Source: Costus lasius (taxonomy: Eukaryota; Streptophyta; Magnoliopsida; Zingiberales; Costaceae). From it: a stretch of 64,000 bases of DNA. The translations under genes and the position numbers were made by a program. Shown here one piece after another: positions 35,201-47,800 of this stretch (the stretch's first letter is position 1; each line of letters starts with the position of its first letter). The stretch spans positions 31,793,439 through 31,857,438 of the forward strand of contig CM050450.1 of NCBI GenBank assembly GCA_027563935.2, in the 5' to 3' direction. Below the pieces are notes generated by a model. It saw nothing but the letters and a program-made list of their open reading frames with translations. It was not told where the DNA came from and ran no database searches.

Positions 35201-36794
35201 GGATGCTCTGAGCAGACATCCAGTTACTTCAGTAGCTGCTTTACGAGTCAGTGAGTGGCGGTTACTGCAGGAGTTCAGCAATCTCAGGATCAGTGTTACT
35301 CCTAAAGTTCAGTCTGGTTATGTGGCTTTTCTCAGAGTACAGTCTGCTTTGTTGCAGAAGATCAGAGATCAGCAGTCTGTGGATCCGAAATTAGTTCAGA
35401 TCAGGGATAGTCTGGTTGATGGCGCAGTTCAGGATTTTAGCCTGTCTGATGATGGTATTCTTCGGTTTCGTGGAAGGGTATGTGTCCCTGAGGAACCGAG
35501 CTTGAGGAAAGAAATATTGGAGGACAGCCATAACTCCAAATATTCTCTACATCCTGGTGTGACTAAGATGTATCAGGACCTCAAGAAAAGTTTTTGGTGG
35601 CCGGGTATGAAGAAAGAAGTGTTTGATTTTGTCTCTAGGTGTTTAACCTGTCAGACTGTGAAGGCTGAACACCAGAAGCCTGGTGGTTTGTTGCAGCCTC
35701 TCCCTATTCCTGAGTGGAAGTGGGAATGTATCAGTATGGATTTTGTATGTGGTTTGCCCAGAACCAGATTGGGTCATGATGCTATTTGGGTGATTGTTGA
35801 TAGACTCACTAAATCAGCCCATTTTCTTCCGATTAAGATGACTTATTCTTTAGAGAGGCTGGCTAGATTATACATTGATGAGATAGTCAGACTGCATGGA
35901 GTTCCCGTTGATATCGTGTCTGATAGGGACTCTCGGTTTTTGTCCAGATTTTGGAAGAGTTTACAGGAGGGTTTGGGTACTAAGTTGAGTTTTAGTACAG
36001 CATACCATCCTCAGTCTGATGGCCAGACGGAGCGTACTATACAAACTCTAGAAGATCTGTTGAGAGCCTATGTGGTTGATTGGAGTTCTGAGTGGAACCG
36101 GGATCTATCTTTGATAGAGTTTACCTATAATAATAGCTTCCACTCCAGTATTCAGATGGCTCCTTATGAGGCCTTGTATGGGAGAAGGTGTAGGACTCCC
36201 TTGTGTTGGGAGGAAACTGGTGACAGAATGATTTTGAGATCTGATGCAGTTCAGGAGACTACTGATAAGGTCAGAGAGATTCAGGATAAACTGAAAATTG
36301 CTCGGGACAGACAGAAGAGTTATGCTGACGACCGTCGTCGTTCCTTGGAGTTTATGGTAGGGGACCATGTGTTCTTGAAGGTGTCACCTACTAAGGGTGT
36401 TATGAGGTTTGGCAAAAAGGGCAAGTTGAGCCCTAGGTTTGTAGGCCCTTTTGATATTATTGAGAGAGTTGGTCCAGTGGCTTACCGATTGGCTTTACCT
36501 CCTGCTTTGGATCATGTGCATAATGTATTCCATGTCTCTGCTTTGAGGAAATATCATCCTGATCCATCTCATGTGTTGGAGTTAGAACCTCTTCAGATTC
36601 AGAGTGATTTGACTTTTGAGGAAAGACCTCTCCGGATTGTGGATAGAAAAGATAAAGTCTTGAGGAACAAGACTATACCTTTGGTAAAGGTTATCTGGGG
36701 AAATCAGTCAGTTGAGGAGGCGACATGGGAGACTGAAGCTGATATGAGGAAATTTTATGCTTACCTCTTTGATGATATGGATGCTGAGCTTTAG
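32202..36794 (+). pseudogene. E6 gypsy Gag-Pol with chromodomain (stop in Gag, RT catalytic change)
   Basis: One frame, interrupted by TAG at 32535-32537 (codon 112), encodes a chromovirus polyprotein. Numbering the 1415-codon part from 32547: two CCHC knuckles at 215-228 and 235-248; protease LFDPGA near 297-301; RT about 490-660 with FIDD at 632-635; RNase H with D781, E818, D843, D886; integrase zinc site H995/H1002, C1032, C1035 and D1065, D1126, E1162; C-terminal chromodomain near 1362-1408 ([20 protein letters not shown] type). RT motif A reads SKIVLRSGY: Val570 (34254-34256) replaces the catalytic Asp of this motif. The rest is full length. The Gag stop lies where relatives usually have tryptophan. 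Confidence 0.94.
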
Positions 36795-36810
36795 AGGACT
36801 AAAGCTTTAT

Positions 36811-36823
36811 AAGGAGGGAGGGA
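36811..36823 (+). other. E6 polypurine tract
   Basis: AAGGAGGGAGGGA abuts the 3' LTR start TGTAAG. Confidence 0.85.
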
Positions 36824-39800
36824 TGTAAGATCCAAGGATCTTAAGTCCTGGTAAGCATTATTTTTGAATTAAATAAAATTATTGACTGTGATATTTTTCT
36901 ATGTATTGGTTGTTAATAGTTAATTAACTAGAGATTTTTGGTTGTTAATTTATTGTAAATTAAGGATTATTTGTTTGATTATTGGCTGTTAATTTATGAT
37001 AAATTATTATTGGTTGTTCATGATAAATTGATTAGGATTTATGGGTTGTAAATTGTAAGTAATTAATTAGACCTTATTGGATATTAATTAAATCCTTAAT
37101 GGATTTCGTTAAGTGAATGGTTAGTGGATGTTAAATTTAATTAGTTAACTAGCTTATTGGATGTTAGTTTAACCCTTATTGGACTTTCACTTAAACTAGG
37201 GGTTATTGGGTTTAAACTAATTGGGTTTTAAAATTCGAATTTTTAGTTAAATGGGTTAAACCCTTTTGAATTAATTGGTTAGAGGGTTAAACATCAAAAA
37301 CCGAAACTTAAGTGGGTAATTTCGGTTAGGGTGGAGATTTTGGCGATTTTTTTGGCTTGAAGAAAACTTTGGGCGACGGCTAGGAAGAAGGAGGCGACTT
37401 TGGTGTTCTTGGAATTTTGAGGTGATTTTCTTCATCTTCTTCCCTTGGTGATTTTCCTTGAAGTGAAGAAACTTCCTTGGCGAGTTCTTGAAGATTTTTG
37501 GGCGGCTTAAAGGCTTTAGACGAAATTGTTGGAGGGTTTTTTTCACCTTGTGTTCTCGGTTCAAGGTGAGTGGGTTGTCTAATTGATTTCTATCTAATTG
37601 TTTGTGTTAATTGATGAGTTAGATGATATATTCGCTTGTTGGAAATCTTACCATGCTAAAACCGAATTTTGTAAAGTTGATTATATGATGAAAACCGAAT
37701 TTTGTAAGGTTGATTATATCATGAAAACCGAATTTTTCAAAGGTGATTATATGATGATTATTTAACCGAAAATTTGTATGAAATTTAAGGTATTTTTATA
37801 GGAATTTTGGTAGCATTAAATCATTGAATTTCGGGTATGAAATTCTTGTTAATTATAGTTAAACCGAAATCAATTTTGGTAACATTAAATCAATGATGTT
37901 TGTAGTTAACATGAAAACCGAAATCTTGATGTTCTTGATAATTGTTTATGAAAACCGAAATTGATGTTTGTAGTTAACATGAAAACCGAAACCTTGATGA
38001 CATTGATAATTGTCTATGAAAACCGAATTTTGGTGTTTATAGTTAATATGTTACATGTGGTAATTTGTAAAGTAATTTATATGAATACTTGTTTTAAATT
38101 TTAAGTTGATTTTATGGATGCTTGATATGACTGTTTCTTGGTGTGTGTAATATGTTAAATAATTATGGTGTTATATTTATGGCTAAGTATCTGTATTTGA
38201 GAAACTTGAGTGACAACATAGCAAGGTTTGATTAAACTAATCAGCATGAAATTTAAGGACTACACTATATTCGGTGATATTCGAATATAAAATATTATGT
38301 GTTATGTTATATAATTTTGAACAATATGTGTGATCATGTGAATTTTGAACAATATGTGTGATCTTGTGAATTTTGAACAATATGTGTGATTATGTGAATT
38401 TGGAAAATTATGGGTTATGTGAATTTGGAAAATTATGTGATTATGTGATGGTTAGGACTAAGGCTAGGTGTAACTATGAACTCAAGGGGATAGTCCTTAT
38501 GTGTTATGTTAAGGGTTTGAATTTCAGCCCTGTATTGTGATATGTGAGGAGGTTGATGTTCAGCCTGCCTGTTATGATTTTTGTGATGGGGGTTGATGTT
38601 CAGCCTGCCCGATATGATTTTTGTGATGACTATCCTAGAGTCTAGTTGACACTTAGGAGTCCACCTTTGTGAAATATGAAGTAAGATATGTCTGTTGTCC
38701 AGTAGGAACCTTTTGGGAGAACGGGTTTTGACGCAAAGTGCCATGTCTTGGTCAGACAGGGGCCACCTCTTGATGTCATTACTCTTTTATGTGATGGGGT
38801 AATATAAGACGCAAAGTGCCATGTCTTGATCAGACAGGGGCCACCTCTTGATGTCATTACTCTTTATGTGACGGGGTGATATAAGACGCAAAGTGCCATG
38901 TCTTGATCAGACAGGGGCCACCTCTTGATGTCATCACTCTGATGTGTTATGGGGTGATAGAGCAAAGTGCCACGTCGTGACCTGGCGGGGGCCACCTCTT
39001 GATTCTACTCACTATCCATGTTTATGTGTTGCACGAGATTTTGCAGCTCCCAGTGCTTTGGCCAAGCCGGGTTAGACCATATTGGTCACTACTGAATATG
39101 CTGGACAACTAGGTTAATTAAGTATGGTGTGTTTAGTTCGTTTAGAATATATGTGTTTAATTGGGTTAGAGTAAAACTCTAGAACCTGAATTTGTTATAT
39201 GCTAGTGTGTACATTTAACTGTCTATATGACTTCTGTTTCTTTATTTTGTTATATGTTGACATAATGTTCTGTTAAATATTTTTAAAAATAATCTGCCTA
39301 TATTTTTGAATGTATGTTATGGATGGTCGATTTAGACTATCCACTCACTGGGCTGTGTAGCTCACCCCTCACTATTTTCAGGCATAGAGCAGGGGCGCAT
39401 GTCTTGAGTGCATTGGCGTGGATAATTATGCTGTTTGCTGTTTTAAGAATTTCTATGCTTAATTCTTGGGGCCGGTTGTGGCCTTAACATAAATTATATG
39501 AACTATGTGAATCATGAGACTATGCGAACTATGTGAATTATGTTGCCAGTTATGGCAGTCTTATGAGTTTGACTTTTGTGTCACCGCGGGCTTCAGCCTG
39601 GTTTCGGTGTTTGGTATGAGTTTATAAAATCGATTTTGTGATTTTGTTTTGAATTTCGGCTTGTTGTATATTCTGTGCAATCGGTTTTGATATACCCTGT
39701 AACTTGCATATGTCTAGTGCAAGTATTGCCTGGTGGCAGGTACCTTTATGGATTTTATGAATTTGAATCGGTTTTGATATAACTGTTGCCTTGCATATGT

Positions 39801-40001
39801 CTAGTGCAAGGATTGCGTGGTGGCAGGTACCCTTATGAGATTTGAGTTTTGTGAATTTGTGTGTATGGATTTATGGAAATTTTTCAGATCGTGTTTTCTT
39901 GAACTCGGTTTTACCTAGCATATGATCGATCTTATATGAAACATCCTGTATCATTTGTGAATTGTGCCATTTGTTTGGGGTTAAGAATGTGGGATGTTAC
40001 A
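36824..40001 (+). repeat. E6 3' LTR
   Basis: This 3178-bp partner of 28875-32056 has the same internal tandem arrays and a 4-bp deletion near 36960. Confidence 0.93.
38730..39010 (+). repeat. Tandem array, four units of 75-78 bp, E6 3' LTR
   Basis: This is the LTR copy of 30785-31065 with the same unit number and order, so the array predates the insertion. Confidence 0.85.
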
Positions 40002-40006
40002 CGGAG

Positions 40007-40190
40007 ACCAAGTATGAAATCTGGGTCCCATCTCACTAAAAGAGTTTACTCTTTCGGGCTATTTTGCTGGATTTTTCAGCCAGATAAAATAGTGAGAAAA
40101 GAATCTTTCTTAAGTCCTGGATTGATTCTAAACATTGATACTGACCTTGCTGTTCTTGCATTGTTGTAGATTCCTGCAGCAACGAACACC
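40007..40190 (+). other. E3 leader, last part, with acceptor-like signal before gag
   Basis: The leader resumes after E6. It has CTGAC at 40141-40145, a pyrimidine-rich run, TTGTTGTAG at 40161-40169 and CCTGCAG at 40173-40179, all within 50 bases of the gag ATG. This resembles branch site plus 3' splice site. Confidence 0.5.
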
Positions 40191-42878
40191 ATGAGCTTCA
40201 ATGTGCGATCCCTACTGGATAGGGAGAAGTTTGCTGGGCCAAACTTCTCAGACTGGTACGGACACCTTAAGATTGTTCTTAAGGCTGAGAGAAAACTGTA
40301 TGTCCTCGAGACGGCTATACCGCCTCAACCCGCTGCGAACGCCGCAAGGGCGGTTCGCGATGCCTATGAAAAGCATGTCAATGATAGCATTGATGTCGCT
40401 TGCCTGATGCTAGCGTCTATGACGCCACAGCTGCAGCGTCAGCATGAGGATATGTCTGCTATAGAAATTATAGCAAACCTCAAGATGCTATATGCTGCAC
40501 AGGCGAGGACTGAGCGCTATAATTTGACCAAGCTTTTCTTTCAGAGCAAACTGGCTGAAGGGAGTCCAGTGGGAGCTCATGTGCTCAAGATGATTGGGCA
40601 CAAGGAGGCTCTAGAGAAACTGGGGCATACCATCAATCAGGAGCTTGCTGTAGACATTATTCTGCAGTCTCTCCCGGCCTCCTTCGATCCGTTCATTATT
40701 AATTTTAATATGAACAAGATCGACTGTACTCCGGCAGAGTTGCTGAATATGCTCTTGACTACAGAGGAGACTCTAAAGGGAAAGCCTTCAACCTCTGTCT
40801 TGATGTTCCCTTCCAGGAACAAGAAGAAGGGGAAGAAGGGCAAAGCCCCTGTCAAGAACTACAACAAGGCTCTGAAACAAAAGGTTAAGCGGTCGAAGGA
40901 ATACAGATGTTTCCATTGTGGCCAGCTGGGTCACTGGAAAAAGGACTGTAAAGCGCTCCAAGGAGATAAGAAGGGAAGCATCGCTTCTGGCTCAGGTATA
41001 TTTGTGACTGAAGTCATGATATCTTCTTCTTCTATTTCATAGGTGTTGGACACTGCATGTGGAGTTCACATTTGTTCAAATGTACAGGAACTCAAGAGAA
41101 GAAGACAGGTGGGACAGCATGAGGTGGACCTACGAGTTGGAAACGGGGCACGGGTTGCTGCTGTTGCTGTAGGAGTTTATTACATCTCATTACCATCTGG
41201 ACTTGTATTGGAACTAGACAATTGTTACTTTGTACCAAGCATTACGAAAAATATTATCTCTATTCCTGCTCTTGTCAGGAAAGGATTTTCCTTTGAATGC
41301 AATATTTCAAAGTGTGTTATTCCTTATGATAATATTGTTTATGCTACTGGATCAATTAACAATGGGTTATTCATGTTGGACATGGAATGTTCTATACAAA
41401 ACATTGATAATAAGAAAGCCAAGTATGCTGATGACAGCACCTTGCTATGGCATAGTCGTTTAGGCCATATTAAGAAGAAACGCATTAAGCGGTTGCATGA
41501 TCATGGACTGCTGGGATCATTCTCCTATGAGGAGATTGATACATGCAAAGCTTGTTTATTGGGCAAAATGACGAAGTCTCCTTTTCCTCATAAAGGTCAA
41601 ATGGCTTCAGGTTTACTTGACCTTATACACAGTGATGTGCGTGGGCCATTTAGTAAACATGCCAGAGGTGGCTATTCATACTTCATTACCTTTACTGATG
41701 ATTTCAGTAGGTATGGTTATGTCTATCTAATGAGACATAAAAGTGAATCTTTTGACAAGTTCAAAGAGTTCAAAAATGAAGTACAAAATCAGCTAGGCCG
41801 GAATATCAAGGCACTTCGTTCAGATCGAGGTGGTGAATACCTAAGTCGAGAGTTTACTGACTATCTGAAGGAGTGTGGGATTATCTCACAGCTCACTCCA
41901 CCAGGAACACCGCAATGGAATGGTGTGTCCGAGAGGAGGAACAGAACCTTACTGGATATGGTTCGTTCTATGATGAGTCAGGCTACTCTACCTTACTCCT
42001 TTTGGGGATTTGCACTGGAAACAGCTGCAAAGATACTAAACCGAGTGCCATCCAAGGCAGTTTCAAAGACTCCATATGAGTTATGGTATGGGAAACAGCC
42101 GAGCTTGACATTTATTAAGATCTGGGGTTGCAAGGCTTATGTCAAAAAGCTTGCCTCTGGGAAACTAGAGAGCAGATCTGAGAAATGCATCTTTGTCGGT
42201 TACCCTAAGGAAACTAAGGGTTATTATTTCTACGATCCCAAAGAGAACAAAGTATTTGTTGCTCGGATGGCTATTTTTCTTGAGAAGGAGTTTCTTCTGC
42301 AAGAAGCCAGTGGGAGAGAAATAAAACTGGATGAGAATCCAGAGGAAGGACAAAGTAGTCAAGCACCGTTGGATGAGCCTGAGCCAGTAGATCAGGTTAT
42401 TGAGCAACCTGAGGCTCAGATATCACGGGAACCGCGAAGATCGGGAAGGATCCGTCGACAGCCTGAGCGCTATGACGGAGTCTACATCATTGATCATGAT
42501 GAACCCCTAACTTATGCGGATGCGGTCAGTGGACCGGAATCAGCGAGATGGCTTGAAGCTATGCGCGCCGAGATGGACTCCATGTCAGATAACCAAGTCT
42601 GGGATTTGGTTGATCCGCCTCCGGGAGTAATCCCTATAGGCTGTAAATGGATCTTCAAGAAGAAGATTGACATGGATGGTAACATGGTTACCTATAAAGG
42701 CAGGCTAGTTGCGAAAGGTTTCAAACAAATCTACGGGATAGATTATGATGAAACTTTCTCTCCTGTAGCCATGTTCAAGTCAATTCGGATTATTCTTGCA
42801 ATAGCAGCATATTACGATTATGAGATCTGGCAGATGGATGTGAAGACCGCTTTCCTTAATGGAAAACTGGATGAGGAT
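40191..42878 (+). pseudogene. E3 gag-pol, 5' part (stop at Gag-protease junction)
   Basis: Starting ATGAGCTTC, 283 codons of Gag end with the CFHCGQLGHWKKDC knuckle, then a TAG at 41040-41042 falls exactly where E5 has Trp284 just before the protease LDTACG motif. The frame is otherwise continuous through protease, the integrase zinc site (WHSRLGHIK...CKACLLG), the D-D-E core and into RT past QMDVKTAFLNG, where E7 is inserted at GTGTA (42879-42883). Pol resumes at 52130. Two private changes at usually conserved places are HSDVRGPF (Cys to Arg) and WGCKAY (Glu to Lys). A Gag protein alone could still be made. Confidence 0.93.
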
Positions 42879-42883
42879 GTGTA

Positions 42884-44877
42884 TGTTGGGAAACCCCGGG
42901 GACATTTTACAATTTATCAGAGTCATGGACATACATATTTGCACAGCGGAAGAATGTCCCCGAAACAGGCCGGTCCCAAAAACCTAGTGAAGATCGCATG
43001 CAAGGGAGTCGACACGATGAGTTAGGAAATACCTTAGAGCAAAGAAGAGAGCGATGCCGATGTAGGCATCCAAGTGTCCGCCCTCTGCAGTCTCACACAC
43101 ACGGATCTCTTGAGTTCTCTTCTTCCTCGCCCGGTGCTAGCCTCGGGAAGAAGATCCAAGCCTTGTGCTCCCTCTTCAGTACTTGCGCCACCTCCAAGGT
43201 AGAAGCGCCAATTGATAAAGAAGAGAGGAATAAGGAGAATGCCGCCAAGCCTTCAACTCTCTTGCGCCAAAGGAGGAAGAAAGGATGAAGCTTGCGGCTA
43301 GGGTTTGATGGAAGAAGAAGATGCGCCACTTCTTGGAGTTGTCGCCCTTCAAACCTTTGGTTTCGCCCCTCCTCTTGTATTCACGCCTTCAAGAGTCGAT
43401 CATCCTTATGAGGGGGTGATTAGGGTCTCATTTATAGGGCAAGAGGCGGTTAGGGTATGGGCTAGGATCAAGACAAGTGTAGGGCTAGGATGAGGAGGTT
43501 TGAGATAAGGAAAGTCTCCAAGACATTTCCTTAATTCTCATTCAACCTTTCCTCATTAAGCTCCACGCCTTCCTTGTGCGCCAAGGCCTTGCCTTGCGCC
43601 CCAAGTAATGCCTTAAAGGCATGCATTCGATTAATGGAAGAGGGCTAGGCGCCAATTGCTTCCTTAATGAAGCAATTTTGCCACCCTAACCCCATTATGC
43701 CCCTTAGGCGCCAATGGGGTTGGGTCTCTCCCCATTATACCCTTTTAGCCTCTCATCTCTTCATGAGAACTTGTTATTGGGTCTCATTGGATAATGAGCT
43801 AGCCCAAACTCCATTACATGGGTTGATTAAGCACTTGGATCCAATCCAATGCAACCCTAATTCAAATGTGACCAACCATGGTCAAATATGGGTCAACCTG
43901 CCAAAAATGAAGTTTGGCTCCAATAATATTCTTCCATCTCATCAGGCCCATTGGCGCTGATGAAATCTCCCAATAAGATCCGAGTTATCCAATAACTCGA
44001 TCATAAGGCTTCCCGATCAATACGAGAACTCAAGTATCAAGGTGTGCGACCCTGTAGGTTCCTCTGACGCTGGCAGTGCTGACCAAAGGTCACCACAAGC
44101 AGTGAGTGGCACCTAGCAGTGCATCGCTGCTACCCAGGTCATTGGAATGGATATCGACATCGACATCCCCATCATCGCAACTAGGTACAGATGCATTACA
44201 GTCTCTTTGCCGAACTGATATCCGATTGGACAAGTGTGTCACCACTTGTTTTCACCCAATCACATGGCTATGACTAAATCAGGTTCTTACCTGGGTATGG
44301 CCATACACTTTCAGTCATAGAACCATAGAGGAGCTCCATGGATATCAAGCTTCCCAAAGGAAGGGGCAAATCCTATGTCTGTCCATTGACCTTCTCATAT
44401 GGGTCGTGACACGCTCAATGATAACCTTTATGACCTTCCAACTACGGCAAGGTGTTAGGTTGCATCAAAGCAAGTCTCTAACCATATAGAATGATCAATG
44501 ACCTCAAGTCAAGGGATCAATGCATCTCCTGTCACTTATGAGGATAACTCATGACACCAAGTCATAGCCTCATAGCGGGTCTATCCAGTATATCCTCCCA
44601 TAATATACCCATGTGTCTGCGTTAGCACCCCGTGCCTAACCAGCCCACATACCAGTTTTACAAGTACCATAGTTGTCCCATATCTACTAAGGTACATTGA
44701 CTGGGGATGATTATTTGAGCACAGATCCAATCTGTCTCCAGGGACATTATCATGTAAGTACACAATCGCAGGTGTAGACAGACAATGATAACGACAATGC
44801 CAGAATGATATATAAATATCAATGTCAAGTAGTACATAAGTTGACCAAAGCTAGGTCCTAGGGCATATACACCAACA
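42884..44877 (-). repeat. E7 3' LTR (family A)
   Basis: This 1994-bp LTR has a TATA-like CTATAAA on the minus strand (43431-43437). The U3 hairpin module has counterparts of family B at 44080-44092 (TGACC/GGTCA), 44099-44130 (GCAGTGA/TCGCTGC) and 44230-44249 (ACAAGT/ACTTGT). Confidence 0.93.
43431..43437 (-). promoter_or_regulatory. TATA box of E7 3' LTR
   Basis: CTATAAA on the minus strand, in the context GCCCTATAAATGAGACC that also appears in the 5' LTR (50678-50684). Confidence 0.6.
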
Positions 44878-44887
44878 ATCTCCCACT
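44878..44887 (-). other. E7 polypurine tract
   Basis: The minus strand reads AGTGGGAGAT next to the LTR start TGTTGGTG, as in family B. Confidence 0.72.
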
Positions 44888-44898
44888 TGCACTAAGAC

Positions 44899-47800
44899 CT
44901 AGAAGTTGAGCAATCTCAACCTCATATCTCTAGCGTGACCATCATGCTTCTGCTGCGCCAAAGCCTTGGTCAATGGGTCTGCTAGATTGTTATCTGTGTC
45001 TACTCTGCTAATCTTGACATCACCTCTATCTATGATCTCTCTGATCAGGTGAAATCTTCTGAGTATGTGTTTGGATCTTTGATGAGACCGTGGTTCCTTA
45101 GCTTGTGCAATTGCTCCATTGTTGTCACAGTAGAGTTCAATGGGGTCCATTGCACTAGGTACCACTTGAAGATCACATAAGAACTTTCTTATCCAAACAG
45201 CTTCCTTGGCTGCCTCAGAAGCAGCTACATACTCAGCTTCGGTTGTAGAATCTGCTATGGTAGATTGCTTGAAGCTCTTCCAGCATACAGCGCCTCCATT
45301 CAACTTGAACACATAGCCGGCTTGCGATCTAAAGTCGTCAGGGTCAGACTGGAACGAAGCATCAGTGTAGCCCTGTATACTGAGCTCTTCTTGTCCCCCA
45401 TAGACCAAGAACAGATCCTTAGTTCTTCTCAGATACTTTAGGATGTTCTTTACAGCCACCCAGTGCTGCAGACCAGGATTGGATTGGTATCGGCTGGTTA
45501 TGCTCACAGCATATGCCACATCTGGTCTAGTACACAACATTGCATACATGATCGATCCTACTGCCGAAGCATAAGGAATTTGACTCATGTCATCCCTCTC
45601 AGCCTGTGTTGTAGGACACTGGCTCTTTGAAAGAGTAAGGCCATGTCTCACTGGAAGGTATCCTTTCTTGGATTGCTCCATGTAGAACCTCTCCAGTACC
45701 TTATCAATGTAAGTACTCTGACTAAGGGCTAAGAGTCTCTTGGATCTATCCCGGTAGATCCTCACGCCTAGAATATAGGCGGCCTCCCCTAAGTCTTTTA
45801 TCTCGAAACACTTCCCCAACCATGTCTTTACAGCTTGAAGACTAGGGATGTCATTTCCGATGAGCAGTATGTCATCGACATACAAGACCAGAAAAATTAC
45901 CAAGCTCCCACTGAATTTTCTGTATACACAGGCGTCATCTTCGCTTTTGATAAAGCCATAATCTCTCACGGCTTCATCAAATCGAAGATTCCAACTTCGA
46001 GATGCTTGCGTTAATCCATAAATGGATCTCTTTAGCCTGCAGATTTTACTAGCCTCTGCAGGATGGATGAAACCATCAGGTTGTGACATATACACATCCT
46101 CAGTCAGCTTCCCGTTAAGGAACGCTGTTTTCACATCCATCTGCCATATCTCATAGTTATGATATGCAGCTATTGCAAGTAGAATCCGAATGGATTTGAT
46201 CATGGCAACTGGCGAGAAGGTTTCATCATAGTCCACCCCGTGGACTTGTTTAAATCCTTTAGCCACCAATCTACCTTTATAGGTAACTATGTTGCCATCC
46301 ATGTCTGTTTTCTTCTTGAAAACCCATTGCATCCAATGGGTGTTACCCCATCAGGCGGCTCAACCAAATCCCAGACTTGGTTAGCTGACATGGAATCCAT
46401 CTCGGATCGCATGGCGTCAAGCCATTTCTCGGAGTCCGGTCCACTGACCGCCTCATCGTAGGTCCTTGGTTCATCCTCAATGATGAAGATTCCATCGTGT
46501 TGGGTCGGCAGCGACCCATACCTCTCAGGTGCACGACGAATCCTCCCAGATCTACGTGGGACCTGTGTCTGAGCCTCTGGTTGTCCAACAACCGGTGCAG
46601 GTGGCTCAGATTCCATCTCTATATCTTGTGGTTGCACTTGGACCGCATCCAAGTCAAACTTCCTCCCACTAACTTCTTTCATGAGAAATTCTTTCTCCAG
46701 AAAGACAGCTCCCCGAGCAACAAAAACTTTGTTCTCGGCTGGGACATAGAAGTAGTATCCTCTAGTTTCCTTAGGATACCCCACAAACACACACTTATCA
46801 GATCTAGGTTCTAGCTTGCTAGAATCCTGACGTTTGACATAAGCCTCACATCCCCAGATTCTGATAAAAGTGAGATTAGGGCGTCTCCTAGTCCATACCT
46901 CGTATGGCATTTTGGAGACACTCTTAGATGGAACGTTATTCAGTATCAGAGAAGCTGTCTCTAGTGCATGCCCCCAGAATGAGGGAGGTAGAGTTGCATG
47001 AATCATCATAGATCGAACCATATCCAATAAAGTTCGATTTCTCCTCTCAGATACACCATTCCATTGAGGTGTCCCAGGAGGAGTGAGTTGGGATACGCTC
47101 CCACACTCCTTTAGATAGTCAAAGAACTCACCGCTCAGGTATTCTCCACCTCGATCTGATCGAAGAGCTTTAATGGATCTTCCAAGCTGGTTCTCTACTT
47201 CATTCTTGAACTCCTTGAATTTCTCAAAGGATTCAGACTTATGTCTTATTAGGTAGACATAACCATACCTACTGAAGTCATCAGTGAAGGTAATGAAGTA
47301 GTTGTACCCTCCTCTGGCTTGTTTATTGAAAGACCCACACACATCAGTATGTATGAGATCCAATAAACCTCCTGTCCTCTCACCAATCTTGGTGAAGGGC
47401 GCTTTTGTCATTTTCCCTAATAAACAAGGTTCACAAGTATTAAATTCCTCCAAGGAACTTGAATCTAACAATCCATTTGCATGGAGTTGTTGGATGCGAT
47501 TCTTGTTTATATGGGCCAATCGACAGTGCCATAGGAAAGCACCAACTGAACCACTCAGTTTGGTCCTTTTATTACTTATGTTACAAATAGAACTTTCCAT
47601 ATCCAAGATATACAGACCATTGCATAAAGTACCCTTCCCATAGAACATGTTTGCAAATGAAAAAGAACAGGAGTTCTTATTTATTTCAAATTTAAAGCCC
47701 TTCCTTGCTAAGCAAGGAATGGATATAATGTTCTTTGTAAGAGAAGGTACATAGAAGCAATTATCTAGTTCCAAGTGAAGTCCAGAAGGCAAGGAGAGAG

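Larger units (their letters stand above)
28875..40001 (+). mobile_element. E6: Ty3/gypsy chromovirus (Tekay/Del-like) in the E3 leader
   Basis: E6 is 11,127 bp, TGTAAG to GTTACA, flanked by CGGAG at 28870-28874 and 40002-40006. LTRs of 3182 and 3178 bp differ by about 5-6 substitutions and one 4-bp indel by eye, so it is very young. PBS, PPT and the full gag-pol domain set with a C-terminal chromodomain are present. It carries a stop in Gag and an altered RT catalytic residue, so this copy should not be autonomous. Confidence 0.95.

Noticed and set aside
36600..36823. A possible envelope-like third frame after gypsy pol in E6, and after copia pol in E3, E5 and E7
   Set aside because: Only short gaps separate the end of pol from the PPT, so there is no room for an envelope gene.
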